Shown one piece after another: positions 8,950 to 17,563 of a stretch of 64,000 nt of DNA. The position numbers and the translations under genes are program-made. Each line of letters starts with the position of its first letter. Position 1 is the stretch's first letter. The stretch is from Sphingomonas sp. JC676 (lineage in GTDB: Bacteria; Pseudomonadota; Alphaproteobacteria; Sphingomonadales; Sphingomonadaceae), in the NCBI RefSeq assembly GCF_014489075.1, contig NZ_JACTGR010000001.1:1054001-1118000 (forward strand), written 5' to 3'. The notes under the pieces were generated by a model that saw only the letters and a program-made list of their open reading frames with translations, was not told the DNA's origin and ran no database searches.

Positions 8950-10113
8950 TTATGCCCCGAACAGCGACCAGAAGCCCAGCCAGGCGCGGCGGAAGAAACC
9001 GGCCTGGCCGACATCCTTCTCGGCGACCAGAGGCAGCATCTGCGCGGGCATGCCGGGCGATTCGATCACCAGGTCGGCGATATGGTCGCCCGCCTTGAAG
9101 CCCGCCTTGACCGGGCCCTGATAGACAATCTTGCCCTGCATCGCAGGTGTGGTGCCCGCGGGGATGGTGACGCTGAGGTCGCGCGGGGCGATGACGCCGA
9201 CTTCGCTCGCATCGCCGCCCTGGACCGCGACCTCGCCGACCTTGCGGCCCTTCGAGACGATCGGCCGGGCCTTCCAGGCGCCGAAGCCCCAGTTCATGAA
9301 GCGAATGCTTTCGGCAGCGCGGCCGTTATAGGTGTCGAGCCCGGCGACGACCATGACGAGGCGGCGACCACCCTGCTCGGCCGAGCCGGTGAAGCCATAA
9401 CCGGCCTCGTCGGTATGGCCGGTCTTGAGGCCATCGGCGCCCTGGACATGGCCCAGCAGCGGATCGCGATTGGACTGGCTGATGTCGGCGCCCGCGCCCA
9501 GCGTCTTGCCCCAGGTGAAATTCGGCAGCGAGTAGTACTGCTTGTACAGGTCGGGGAAGTTGCGGATCGTCGCGGCGGCGAGATGGGCGAGGTCACGCGC
9601 GGTGACATAGGTGCGCCCTTCGTCGGGCCAGCCGTTCGAATTGCCGAAATTGCTGTTGGTGAGGCCGAGCTTCTTGGCCTGCTCATTCATGAGGTTGGCA
9701 AAGCCTTCCTCATTGCCAGCGATGCCCTCGGCCAGCACGACGCAGGCGTCATTGCCGGAGAGCGTGACGATGCCCTTCAAGAGATCGGAGACAGTCGGCT
9801 TCTCGCCGACGGCGAGGAACATGGTCGAACCCTGCGAATGCCACTTCTTCCAGGTCTCGGGCATCACCTCGATCTGCTTGTCGAGCTTGAGCTCACCCTT
9901 CTTGATCAGGTCGAAGGCAACGTAGACCGTCATCATCTTCGCCATCGAGGCGGGCGGGATGCGGCGATCGGCGTCCTTCTCGTACAGCACCGCGCCCGAG
10001 GAGAGATCCTCCATGTAGGCGATCGGCGCGGGCGTATCGAACGTCGGGTTCGCGGCGGTGAGCGGCGTGGCGACGGCCAGCGCCAGCAAGGAAACGGCAG
10101 CGAACTTCTTCAT
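8950..10113 (-). CDS. D-alanyl-D-alanine carboxypeptidase (PBP5/6 family)
   Basis: 387 residues, periplasmic penicillin-binding protein that trims the terminal D-Ala of peptidoglycan stem peptides. The signal peptide is MKKFAAVSLLALAVATPLTAA. Active-site motifs are in order: SMAK, SGN (TLSGNDACVV) and KTG (LKTGHTDEAGYG). A PBP5 C-terminal domain and an amphipathic tail (RRAWLGFWSLFG) that would lie on the inner membrane follow. An in-frame start at 10173 lies inside rlpA and would spoil the signal peptide, so 10113 is chosen. Together with rlpA and mltB it forms a peptidoglycan-processing group. Confidence 0.93.
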   Translation of the reverse strand: MKKFAAVSLLALAVATPLTAANPTFDTPAPIAYMEDLSSGAVLYEKDADRRIPPASMAKMMTVYVAFDLIKKGELKLDKQIEVMPETWKKWHSQGSTMFLAVGEKPTVSDLLKGIVTLSGNDACVVLAEGIAGNEEGFANLMNEQAKKLGLTNSNFGNSNGWPDEGRTYVTARDLAHLAAATIRNFPDLYKQYYSLPNFTWGKTLGAGADISQSNRDPLLGHVQGADGLKTGHTDEAGYGFTGSAEQGGRRLVMVVAGLDTYNGRAAESIRFMNWGFGAWKARPIVSKGRKVGEVAVQGGDASEVGVIAPRDLSVTIPAGTTPAMQGKIVYQGPVKAGFKAGDHIADLVIESPGMPAQMLPLVAEKDVGQAGFFRRAWLGFWSLFGA

Positions 10114-10141
10114 GATCCAGGTCCCGACGCGGTGTGTACCC

Positions 10142-11065
10142 TCACCGGACCGTGAATATGCGCGCATCCCCATATCCTGCCCGGGCGGCCCTGCCCCGCG
10201 CCGCCTGGGCTTCGCCGGCGGTGGCGAAGGGTCCGAGCTGGACGCGGTAAAGCCCGCCCCCTGCCTTTACGAACCCGCCCATGGATTGGGCAAGCGCTTG
10301 TGCGCGTCCGGCGGCAGAAAGTGCGGCAACCTGAACAAAATAGCGGCCCGCGGCGGCCGGGCGGGCCGGCGGTGCGGCGCGCGGCGGCGCCGGACGGCGT
10401 GGGGTGACGGGTGGGCGCGTTGTGGGCGGAGGGCCTGCCTCCGCCTGATCAATGGCCGGTGGCGCGCTTAGGCGCTTGCGCAGCGCATTGAGCAGCACGG
10501 GCGGCGCGTCGGCGCGCGCGTCGGCGGCGCGGCCCGAGCGGAGCGCGACTTGGTCCTGCGGTGACGCCATGACGGCGCGGACGCGGACGGGCATGGCGCC
10601 GGGCTTGTCATAGCCGAGCTGGCGCGCGGCGCCGGGCGAGAGATCGATCGCATGGCCCGAGCTGCCGGTGCCGGTGATCACGACCAGGATCGTGCGGCCA
10701 TTGTCGAGCGAGGTGACCTCGACATAGGAATTTGCGGGCAGGCTCGGATGGACCGCGGCCACCGCATCGTCGCGCGGGCCGCCGCCGGCGACGCTGCGGA
10801 CCCCGGCATAGCCGACCTCGTCATAGCGGCGCTCGCCGGGTGCGGGCTGGGACGAACCGCGCGGGCCGGTGGCGCCGATCGTGGGATCGCCGGCCATCGG
10901 CGGGGCATCCTGCGGCGTGTCATAGGTGGCACCGGGCCCGGGAGGCGGCGCATCGGGCGCGGCCTGCGACGCGGCGGTTTCGGGGCCGTAATCGGCATGT
11001 CCTCCCCCGCCGCATCCGGCGAGGAGGAGAAGGCTGGCAGCGGCTAGGCTAGTTTTCGACTTCAT
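10142..11065 (-). CDS. rlpA: RlpA family septal lytic transglycosylase with SPOR domain (lipoprotein)
   Basis: 307 residues. A lipoprotein signal with lipobox LLLAGC ends near residue 20. The double-psi beta-barrel domain follows (NSYVEVTSLDNGRTILVVITG, AIDLSPGAARQLG), then a Pro/Ala-rich linker, then a C-terminal SPOR domain (YFVQVAALSAAGRAQALAQ) that binds glycan strands stripped of stem peptides at the division site. ATG 11065 is preferred over a TTG at 11071. The gene overlaps the end of mltB by 17 bases, so coupled translation is likely. Confidence 0.9.
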   Translation of the reverse strand: MKSKTSLAAASLLLLAGCGGGGHADYGPETAASQAAPDAPPPGPGATYDTPQDAPPMAGDPTIGATGPRGSSQPAPGERRYDEVGYAGVRSVAGGGPRDDAVAAVHPSLPANSYVEVTSLDNGRTILVVITGTGSSGHAIDLSPGAARQLGYDKPGAMPVRVRAVMASPQDQVALRSGRAADARADAPPVLLNALRKRLSAPPAIDQAEAGPPPTTRPPVTPRRPAPPRAAPPARPAAAGRYFVQVAALSAAGRAQALAQSMGGFVKAGGGLYRVQLGPFATAGEAQAARGRAARAGYGDARIFTVR

Positions 11066-12101
11066 CGGCAAGCAGACCTACCGACAAAGCGTAAAAATTC
11101 GAGCAATTATAATCGAGGATCACGCGGTAGTTGCCGGTGAGCAGATAGGCGGTCTTTCCGGGTCCGTCCGGCTCGAGCAAGGTCGCCTGGACATTGTCGC
11201 CCGGCCAGGCGCGCCGGAGCGGCACGATCCCGAGCGCGCGCCACTCCGCCATCGTCTTCCAGCGACTGTGCCGGTCATGGACGCGCGGGCATCTGGGACT
11301 GGACGTGCGGCTGGCGATCGCGGCGCGGTTGAGATCCGCGGGCACGCTCACCGCAAAGCCCCAGGGCTGGCCGGCGCGCCAGCCGGCATTGGTGAAATAA
11401 TTGGCGATCGAGGCGAGCGTGTCCGCCTCGCTGTTCCAGATATCGACCCTGCCGTCGCCGTCGCCGTCGCGCGCGAGGCGGAGATAGACCGAGGGGAGGA
11501 ATTGCGGGCCGCCAAACGCCCCTGCCCAGCTGCCGACCAGCCGCTCGCGGGGTACGCCGCGGTCGATCATCTTGAGCGTGGCGATGAATTCCATCGAGAA
11601 CAGGTCACGCCGCCGCCCCTCATAAGCGAGCGTGGCGAGCGCGCGGGGCAGGTCGAAGCCTCCCATGACCTTGCCGTAGCTGGTCTCGTGGCCCCAGATC
11701 GCGACCATGATCGATTCGGGCACGCCGGTCTCGCGCTCGATCGCGGCGAGACTCGGACGCTCGCGCTGATAGGCGGCGCGGCCCTGCGCGATGAGCGCGG
11801 CACTCAGGTGCTGGCGGCGATAGGGCTCGAAGGCCGGGATCGGCGCGTTCGGCCGGGTCTCGGGCTGCTGCCGGTCGAGCTCGATCACGCGGGGATTCAG
11901 GGTGAGCGTGGGGATCACCGCGTCGACGGTGCGACGCGTCACGCCCTGCGCCAGCGCCTGGCGGCCGAGCGTATCGAGATAAGCCTGGAAGCCGGTTTCA
12001 TCCTGCGCAACCGCCGGGGCACCTGCCGGCGCCGCCACGATCACCGCGCCTGCCAGCATCGCCACGTTACTGAGTACCCAATGCAAACCCCGCATCGGCA
12101 T
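11049..12101 (-). CDS. mltB: Lytic murein transglycosylase, MltB family
   Basis: 350 residues with an N-terminal signal segment ([20 protein letters not shown]). The family core is present: PESIMVAIWGHETSYGKVMG with the catalytic Glu, RALATLAYEGRRRDLF, and GSWAGAFGGPQFLPSVYL. A DGDGDGRVDIWN segment, common in this family, follows. The enzyme cleaves the MurNAc-GlcNAc bond with 1,6-anhydro product. No lipobox cysteine is seen, so it is probably soluble in the periplasm. Start ATG 12101; a second ATG two codons downstream is equally possible. Confidence 0.92.
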   Translation of the reverse strand: MPMRGLHWVLSNVAMLAGAVIVAAPAGAPAVAQDETGFQAYLDTLGRQALAQGVTRRTVDAVIPTLTLNPRVIELDRQQPETRPNAPIPAFEPYRRQHLSAALIAQGRAAYQRERPSLAAIERETGVPESIMVAIWGHETSYGKVMGGFDLPRALATLAYEGRRRDLFSMEFIATLKMIDRGVPRERLVGSWAGAFGGPQFLPSVYLRLARDGDGDGRVDIWNSEADTLASIANYFTNAGWRAGQPWGFAVSVPADLNRAAIASRTSSPRCPRVHDRHSRWKTMAEWRALGIVPLRRAWPGDNVQATLLEPDGPGKTAYLLTGNYRVILDYNCSNFYALSVGLLADEVEN

Positions 12102-12190
12102 TTTGTGGCACAGCCGGGGCGCGGCATGAAGCCCCGTCTCCGGCTTTCACGACGAAATTGCGTCGGATCGACAGCTTGGGCAGGCGGACA

Positions 12191-12223
12191 AGAAAAAACG
12201 CCGGCACCCCAAGGGCACCGGCG
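12191..12223 (-). terminator. Rho-independent terminator
   Basis: Read on the minus strand, an 11-pair GC-rich stem (two G-U pairs) with a tiny loop is followed directly by six U residues (A-run at 12193-12198 on the plus strand). It lies 23 bases after the stop of the PEP-CTERM gene at 12246 and so ends that transcript before mltB. Confidence 0.85.
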
Positions 12224-12245
12224 TCGATTTTCGATGCGTACTGAC

Positions 12246-12779
12246 TCAGGCGGCCGAGTAGGACACCTTGACCTGTGCACGGCGACGCAGCGCCATGCCG
12301 GCGAAGCCGAAGCCGCCGATCAGCATCGCCCAGGCGGCGGGCTCGGGAACCGGGGCGAACACGCCCTGGCCGCCATACGAACCATTGCCGCGCGAGATGC
12401 CCTTGATCTCGATCGAATTCAGCGCGCCGCCGATGATCGGAACCGAATTGGCGAACACGACTTCGTTCATCGCCCCGGTGATGCCGGTCAGCTGGACGCC
12501 GTTGAAATAGACCGTGGTGAAGTCGAGGTCATCGATGCCGTGGAAGCGAACCGCGCTGGTCGTAAGCGAACCGCTGGCGGTGCCGTTCTGCGGCAGCGTG
12601 AACTGATAGATGTGCCAGAACATGCCCGACACGATGCCCGACTGGCCGAAGTTGGCCGAGATCGTGCCACCGGGACCGAACGAGATGTTCATGTCAGCCG
12701 GGCCGAAATAGGTCTGAGCATGGGCCGGACTTACGGCAAGCGCCATGGCGGCGCCCGCAATCGCGAAAAACTTACGCAT
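12246..12779 (-). CDS. PEP-CTERM sorting domain protein
   Basis: 177 residues. Signal peptide (AIAGAAMALAVSPAHA), a beta-rich passenger and a C-terminal sorting signal: VPEPAAWAMLIGGFGFAG followed by an RRR basic tail. Such proteins are cut and anchored or released by an exosortase and are usually associated with exopolysaccharide. The passenger contains strands rich in Gly, Ser and Thr but no recognised catalytic domain. It is a single-gene unit with its own terminator. No exosortase gene lies in this window. Confidence 0.88.
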   Translation of the reverse strand: MRKFFAIAGAAMALAVSPAHAQTYFGPADMNISFGPGGTISANFGQSGIVSGMFWHIYQFTLPQNGTASGSLTTSAVRFHGIDDLDFTTVYFNGVQLTGITGAMNEVVFANSVPIIGGALNSIEIKGISRGNGSYGGQGVFAPVPEPAAWAMLIGGFGFAGMALRRRAQVKVSYSAA

Positions 12780-13147
12780 CGATTTTCCCCTCGTTCCACC
12801 CTTTAGGGGGTGTTCTGACTTCTATTGGAAACATACGCCTCCCCCGCCCGATCGACAACGGCAAATTAATCGAATTTTAGTCATAAATTCCGGTAGTTCC
12901 TTTTTGGGACGTGTTTTGGGGCGCCATTTTTCGTGGAATTGCCACAGCCGGTGCAAGCAACCGCCTGAAACTATTGATCGAGATCAAGTATAATGAGGCC
13001 ACGCACCGCACGGAGAGTGCATCCGGACTGGACGAACATTTGCGAGGTTCGACGAGTCGTTTTCAGGCCGCGCCCAGTCGCAGCCAGGCTGCAAATTCCC
13101 GATCGCCCGGTTGATCCGCCCGCGCGCAGGCGATAGCGGGGGCGTGC
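12780..13147. other. Intergenic region with FNR-type box and promoter-like site
   Basis: This 368-base stretch between a PEP-CTERM gene and tRNA-Ser is locally AT-richer than its surroundings. It holds the perfect palindrome TTGATCGAGATCAA (12974-12987) and a TATAAT hexamer (12989-12994) with a CTGAAA-like -35 at 12965. A 47-codon open frame from 12993 has no ribosome-binding site or recognisable features and is not called as a gene. Confidence 0.6.
12974..12987. promoter_or_regulatory. Candidate FNR/FixK-type binding site
   Basis: TTGAT-N4-ATCAA matches the consensus of the CRP/FNR family (FnrL, FixK, Anr) exactly. It sits directly before a TATAAT at 12989-12994, on the plus strand side that leads to tRNA-Ser and the DoxX gene. 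A 14-base match can occur by chance, and the position relative to the -10 is closer than for a class II activator, so the direction of control is unclear. Confidence 0.5.
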
Positions 13148-13237
<90 letters not shown>

Positions 13238-13401
13238 TTTCCTACTCAAAGCCGCGGCGGCTATGCCAGTGTGGCAAACGTGATGGCTGAAGAGCCGTAT
13301 GAGCGAGTTCGATAGCTTATGGCGGCTTCGCGCCCATTGCGGACATTCCCCGAGTGGAGTTAGTCCGGTGGCAGCGCGCGAGCGCGAGCGGGGGACGGAA
13401 G

Positions 13402-13869
13402 ATGAATGCACGGGGGAGCAGTGTGCCGGCGCCCGAAAGAGCGGTGCTGCTGATCCGTCTGTTGCTGGGATCGCTCTTTATCGCGCATCTTTATTGGAAG
13501 TTCGTGATCCTTGCGGGCGGGGTGGAGGCCTGGTGGGGAAACCTGCGCAGGGCTGGATATCCGGCTTTCGTGCCTGCTTACGTGCTTTCCGCGGAGCTTG
13601 CCGGTGCCCTGCTCCTGATCCCGGGCGTCCTGACCAGGTACGTCGCCCTTTATGCAATGCCGATGATGTTGGGAGCGGCCCACTTCTGGATGCTGCGCAA
13701 CGGCTTCTTCTTCACCAAGGCTGGAGCCGAACTGCCGCTCGTTTGGTTGGCGCTTCTCGCCGTTCAGGCCGTTGCCGGGGATGGCCCCTTCGCGGCGGTC
13801 CGTTCCCCGGATCCGCGTCGCGTGCTGGCAGGGTTGCGGCGTCGCGGCTCCGCTGCCGCTCACACCTGA
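13402..13869 (+). CDS. DoxX family membrane protein
   Basis: About 155 residues with four hydrophobic segments: LLIRLLLGSLFIAHLYWKF, AYVLSAELAGALLLIPGVL, YVALYAMPMMLGAAHFW and LVWLALLAVQAVA, the layout of DoxX/SURF4-like proteins. The start at 13402 has a GGAAG site just before it; an upstream in-frame ATG at 13354 has none. The function of this branch is not established; some members take part in quinone- or thiosulfate-linked redox processes. The stop is followed within 15 bases by the DUF1080 remnant, suggesting the two once formed an operon. Confidence 0.75.
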   Translation: MNARGSSVPAPERAVLLIRLLLGSLFIAHLYWKFVILAGGVEAWWGNLRRAGYPAFVPAYVLSAELAGALLLIPGVLTRYVALYAMPMMLGAAHFWMLRNGFFFTKAGAELPLVWLALLAVQAVAGDGPFAAVRSPDPRRVLAGLRRRGSAAAHT

Positions 13870-13879
13870 GTCCGCTGCC

Positions 13880-14324
13880 GTGCCTTCTCAGCACACCTTC
13901 ATACTGGGCCTCGCAGCTGTCTCGCTTGCGACACCGGCTTTCGGCCAAGGTCGGTTCAGGCCCCTGTTCGATGGCAAAAATCTCGACGGCTGGACGCAGT
14001 TTGGCGACGCCAACCGGACGGTGAGGGACGGCGCGATCTGCATCACGGCCACGACCGCCTACGAGGTCAACATCTTCGACACCCGGGCCTGATCCCGACT
14101 ACGGCACCGGGGCCATCGTCGATGTGGCCAAGGTCTTCCCGATGCCCAAAGCGGGGGCGGTGGAACGTCATGAACATCCGCGCGGCGACGTCTTCTCTGT
14201 CGAGTTGAACGGTCGGAAGACGGTCGATTCCGCCCGGGACACTGCGCATTCCGACGGCCCTATCGCGCTGCAATATGGCGCCGGCGTTGTGAGGTTCCAG
14301 AGCATAGGGATACGGACCGCGTGA
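13880..14324 (+). pseudogene. Decayed DUF1080 (3-keto-disaccharide hydrolase) gene
   Basis: The first frame encodes a signal peptide and RFRPLFDGKNLDGWTQFGD, the standard opening of a DUF1080 (LamG-like) domain. After TVRDGAICI it jumps to YEVNIFDTR, which in intact members comes about 90 residues later, so an internal piece is missing. The frame then stops at 14090 in a CGGGCC stretch. One base over, the next frame continues with PDPDYGTGAIVDVAK and ends with DGPIALQYGAGVVRF, the usual C terminus. Around 14150-14185 a third frame (RWNVMNIRA) fits the family better, implying two more compensating shifts. The family acts on sugar derivatives in the periplasm. Confidence 0.85.
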
Positions 14325-14476
14325 ACCGCTTGGCACCGGAACTCTGAAGCCGGAAGAGCATCCGCTGTCGACCCACTGCCGCGGATGCCTGATCTATTGC
14401 CCCCAGGTCACATAGAGGCGGGCCCTCGCCGGAACGTCGCCGCACCGCGGTTCGTTTGATCCGCAGGAGAACCAAT

Positions 14477-14620
14477 ATGCGTATCATGAAAACGATAGTT
14501 GCCCTGGCGCTTGCGGGCGCCGTGTTGAGCGGCTGCTATCAGAACGGCCGGCCCGGGCACGCGAGCGACCATCACGGACATGGCCATCACCACGACCGGG
14601 ACCATGATCACCGAGACTGA
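14477..14620 (+). CDS. His-rich mini-lipoprotein (47 residues)
   Basis: ATG at 14477 with GGAGA eleven bases upstream. The product has a basic start, a hydrophobic stretch (TIVALALAGAVL) and a lipobox LSGC, so Cys20 would be lipid-modified. The mature part is only 28 residues and holds nine His and seven Asp (SDHHGHGHHHDRDHDHRD), a pattern that binds divalent metals such as Ni, Zn or Cu. No family is recognised. It stands alone between the DUF1080 remnant and a PEP-CTERM gene. The combination of ribosome site, lipobox and composition makes a real gene likely despite its size. Confidence 0.7.
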   Translation: MRIMKTIVALALAGAVLSGCYQNGRPGHASDHHGHGHHHDRDHDHRD

Positions 14621-14711
14621 AACTGACCGGTCCCTTGCCGCTTGCCAGCGCCCCCGTCTGACGCCTTCGCTGACCAGGCATGATCGTCGAGGACAAATAG
14701 GCCGAACAACA

Positions 14712-14740
14712 GAAAGGCCCGGCGCTATCGCCGAGCCTTT
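14712..14740 (-). terminator. Hairpin terminator of the second PEP-CTERM gene
   Basis: A 12-pair stem (AAAGGC... with one G-U pair) and a four-base loop lie 34 bases after the stop of the gene at 14774, read on the minus strand. The run of U after it is weak (UGUUGUU), so it is a probable rather than certain intrinsic terminator. Confidence 0.6.
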
Positions 14741-14773
14741 CCGGGGAATTACCAGGAACCCCTGACCAACTGG

Positions 14774-15562
14774 TCAGGCGAAGCTGACAGCCGTCCTGCG
14801 GCGGCGCATCGCGGCACCGGCCAGGCCGAAGCCGCCGATCAGCATTGCCCATGCTGAAGGCTCGGGAACGCCCCCTGGCGGCGTGACCGCACCGAAGCCG
14901 TCGAGATAGACATAGCCAGCATGGCCGGTCGGCTGACAATCGGAACCAAGCACCGATAGCAGGAAGTTGTGACCGGAAAGGCTAGCATCGATCGCCAGCT
15001 GCTCGATCTGCCACAGCGGCGTGTAGTAATAATTGTTCGACGATAGCGTGAAGCGCGGATCGACGCCGCTGCCACCCGAGGCCGCATTGTACTGGCGATG
15101 GATCAACTCGATGCCCGTGGTCAGATCGGTGAGCGTGATCAGCATCGTCGCCGCATCGTTGGTACCGTGTGCACCCTCGAGCACGGCTTTCCATGCGAAG
15201 AAGATATTGGCGTCGGTGTAGTTATTGACTTGCTGAGACACCACCGACGCATAGCCGCCGAATGTAGTGTCCTCGACGCGATAGGAGTGTTGGCCACTAT
15301 ACACGGTCGTTCCGATAACCGAGCCGACATTGGGATCGACATACGCTGTCGAGATCACGGCTGAGCGCCCTCCGGGCAGGGTGAAGAGTGTCGGCGACAA
15401 TGCTGCGTTGGTGTAGCCGGCGCGATAACCCCCAGTTTCAGTCCAGCCGGTGGCCGAACCGTCTTCGAACCCGCCATTGATGAAACCCTGGGCCTGGACG
15501 GCGGTCGGAAGGACCGCGGTCAGCGCACAGGCACAAGACATCCCCAAGATATAGTTCTTCAT
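14774..15562 (-). CDS. PEP-CTERM sorting domain protein
   Basis: 262 residues from ATG 15562, which is chosen because it starts the signal peptide MKNYILGMSCACALTAV ... VQA; the frame is open 19 codons further up without a ribosome site. The passenger is beta-rich, begins GFINGGFEDGSATGWTETGGY (a carbohydrate-binding-like opening frequent in these proteins) and ends with VPEPSAWAMLIGGFGLAG plus an RRRR tail, the exosortase sorting signal. It is likely exported and linked to the cell surface or extracellular matrix. It has its own terminator. Confidence 0.87.
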   Translation of the reverse strand: MKNYILGMSCACALTAVLPTAVQAQGFINGGFEDGSATGWTETGGYRAGYTNAALSPTLFTLPGGRSAVISTAYVDPNVGSVIGTTVYSGQHSYRVEDTTFGGYASVVSQQVNNYTDANIFFAWKAVLEGAHGTNDAATMLITLTDLTTGIELIHRQYNAASGGSGVDPRFTLSSNNYYYTPLWQIEQLAIDASLSGHNFLLSVLGSDCQPTGHAGYVYLDGFGAVTPPGGVPEPSAWAMLIGGFGLAGAAMRRRRTAVSFA

Positions 15563-16145
15563 TTGAAAGGTGCTCCCATAATCGATGGCAAACGGCGTTG
15601 AGCCTGTATGCCATGTCAATATTTGTCGTAGTTATGGTGCGCCCGACCGTCACAAAGGTTAACCATCTTCTATGGCCAAGCAATTGCGATTAAGGGTTAG
15701 GACGTCGTACCGGTACTCTGTGCATTTCGCTCGATACTTCGTATCATCGATGCGGGGAGCCTCGGTCGAACGATAGGGAAAATTCATTAAATCCCGTCGG
15801 ATATGGACGTTACCGCCGATACCAGGCCGACCCCAGCCGTGCCCGCGCTTCGCGCGCTCCCCCGATGTCACCCATCCCCGCAAGACACGCGGCGAATGGT
15901 GGAGGCGCACTGCGCGGACAAGGACCCGGCCAAGGCGGGTCGTGTTTTCCGCAGGAGGTCGCAGAGGGAGGTCTCGACCTGCGCGGTGATAGCTAGAACG
16001 CGGTGCCGATCGTTCTGCCGGCCGCCAGCGAAACTGGTCTCGGCCAGGTTGTCACCCCAAACTGCCGCAGCGCCCGCCGGCATGCCCACCAAGACAGGTT
16101 CGAGACGCGGATATAGAGGCCCGGCGTACGGTGCGCCGGTTGGTC
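15563..16145. other. Long intergenic region without recognised genes
   Basis: 583 bases between a PEP-CTERM gene and a secreted unknown. The first 230 bases are AT-richer than the rest and probably carry the promoter of the PEP-CTERM gene. Open frames on both strands (for example minus-strand 15868-16170) lack ribosome sites and show no protein-like features. No tRNA, repeat or clear hairpin was seen. Confidence 0.5.
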
Positions 16146-16724
16146 CTAGCGGGTGACCCCGGCCTTCCACATCGCGCCCGCGACTCCGCCGCCCACGCTG
16201 AGCGGGGGGCTGTCGTTGCTGCCGTCGATGCGGAAGACGAGCATCGTATCCAGCGCCGAGCGCGGCGGCCCTACCCTGCGGTGATCAGCCAGCGTATCGC
16301 CGACGGCGTAACGCGCGCCGGCACGGGCGGTGACTTCCGGGAATTTGTCGGTAAGCCGCCATGCCGGCTGCGGCCGCGGCTCGGTCAGGGCGAAGGGCGA
16401 AACAGCGGTGGTTTCCGGCCGCGCATAATCGGTCGCCGTCAAATGCCGGGCTGCCGCTGGCGCGCCGAGATCATATACCGCGGGGGCGGCGCGATCGCGC
16501 CGCGGCAGATCGAAGGTGCTGACCTTATGGACATTTGCCGACGCTGAGGTGCTTTCGGCGGCCGGAAGGGTCCGTAGCGGAATCGGACGGACCGGAATGG
16601 CGCGCACGGGGATGGTTCGATGCGGAATGGCTCTGAGGCCGGGAGGAGCGACGCTCCGCTCACCCGCGAAGGCGGGAATGGACGAACTGCAGGCGACCGC
16701 GCAGATAAATATCGTTTTCAACAT
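16146..16724 (-). CDS. Secreted protein of unknown function with IP-R repeats
   Basis: 192 residues. Start ATG 16724 gives a signal peptide (MLKTIFICAVACSSSIPAFAG) and has GGGGAACGG before it; the frame extends upstream but with no protein-like content. The mature N terminus holds a short repetitive run, IPHRTIPVRAIPVRPIPLRT, then a region with conserved-looking ATDYARPET and a C-terminal part LDTMLVFRIDGSNDSPPLSVGGGVAG that looks like a small beta structure. No family recognised. Confidence 0.65.
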   Translation of the reverse strand: MLKTIFICAVACSSSIPAFAGERSVAPPGLRAIPHRTIPVRAIPVRPIPLRTLPAAESTSASANVHKVSTFDLPRRDRAAPAVYDLGAPAAARHLTATDYARPETTAVSPFALTEPRPQPAWRLTDKFPEVTARAGARYAVGDTLADHRRVGPPRSALDTMLVFRIDGSNDSPPLSVGGGVAGAMWKAGVTR

Positions 16725-16812
16725 CACCGTTCCCCAACCAGTGAAGCAATGATCATGCCGTATTACGCCCCGTGGCGCAACGTGAATGATGTCGGCCTGG
16801 CGCGGCGCACAC

Positions 16813-17127
16813 TCATTGTGCCGTGAGTGTCTGCATGGCCTTGGCGCTAAGCTGTTTCCGGAACTCGACGCCGGCCTCGTAATTACGTACCCAGACGACG
16901 GTGGCGGCGCAGCGACCGATACCCGGCAACGCAAGCCAGATCAGCGCGCCGCGCTCGAGTTCCGAATAGGTCTGGAGGCGGGCGCCGCTAGTCGAATAGT
17001 CGAGGACACGACAAACCGCGCGGCCGGCGCCGGCGATGGCGAGTTCCGCTTCGAGCATGGTGGATGCGCGCGGTTCGCGGCGGCGGCGGCCATGGCCGTC
17101 TACCGTTTCGAACTCCGCTGCGAACAT
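16813..17127 (-). CDS. PilZ domain protein
   Basis: 104 residues, a single PilZ domain. The cyclic-di-GMP binding motif is complete: an RxxxR element (RRREPR) near residue 15 and DYSTSGARL (D/NxSxxG) near residue 45. It probably acts as a small c-di-GMP-responsive adaptor for motility, polysaccharide or cell-cycle processes. ATG 17127 is preceded by a strong AGGAG. It is a single-gene unit. Confidence 0.85.
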   Translation of the reverse strand: MFAAEFETVDGHGRRRREPRASTMLEAELAIAGAGRAVCRVLDYSTSGARLQTYSELERGALIWLALPGIGRCAATVVWVRNYEAGVEFRKQLSAKAMQTLTAQ

Positions 17128-17253
17128 CGTGCCTTCTCCTGTAAGTGTTGGAGAAAGGCTAACATCCTGTGACTAATGGCGAGTTAAACGCCGGAGCGGG
17201 AAATACGGAGGCGCGGAGACGGCCCTGCAGGCCGCCCCCGCCCCCTCACAGGA

Positions 17254-17484
17254 TTACTTCTTGCCGAGCGAGAGGCCGCCAAAACGCTTGTTGAAGCGCG
17301 CGACCTGGCCACCCTGGTCGAGCATCTGGCCGCGGCCGCCGATCCAGGCGGGGTGCGCCAGCGGATCGATCTCGAGCTGCATCAGATCGCCTTCCTTGCC
17401 CCAGGTGGAGCGCGTCTCGTAGGTCGAGCCGTCGGTCATCTGCACCTTGATCATGTGGTAATCGGGGTGAGTGTTCTTCTTCAC
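17254..17484 (-). CDS. rpmE: 50S ribosomal protein L31
   Basis: 76 residues, whole length of L31 ([19 protein letters not shown] ... [10 protein letters not shown]). There is no CxxC pair, so this is the zinc-free form usual in Alphaproteobacteria. The start is GTG at 17484 with AAGGA in front; an upstream in-frame ATG at 17685 would add about 67 residues that do not belong to L31. It stands downstream of fabZ and a small membrane protein gene. Confidence 0.95.
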   Translation of the reverse strand: MKKNTHPDYHMIKVQMTDGSTYETRSTWGKEGDLMQLEIDPLAHPAWIGGRGQMLDQGGQVARFNKRFGGLSLGKK

Positions 17485-17563
17485 GTCGAATTCCTTGGAG
17501 ATGCCACTGGTTACCGACCAGCAGCGGACGGGCGCGCCTAGCAGAGACGCGCCCCAGGCGCAA

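Noticed and set aside
12993..13136. 47-codon Arg/Pro-rich frame before tRNA-Ser
   Set aside because: No ribosome site; starts inside the -10 region; composition typical of random GC-rich DNA.
15868..16170. 100-codon minus-strand frame in the long gap after the PEP-CTERM gene
   Set aside because: Overlaps the end of the secreted unknown gene, lacks a ribosome site and has no protein-like pattern.
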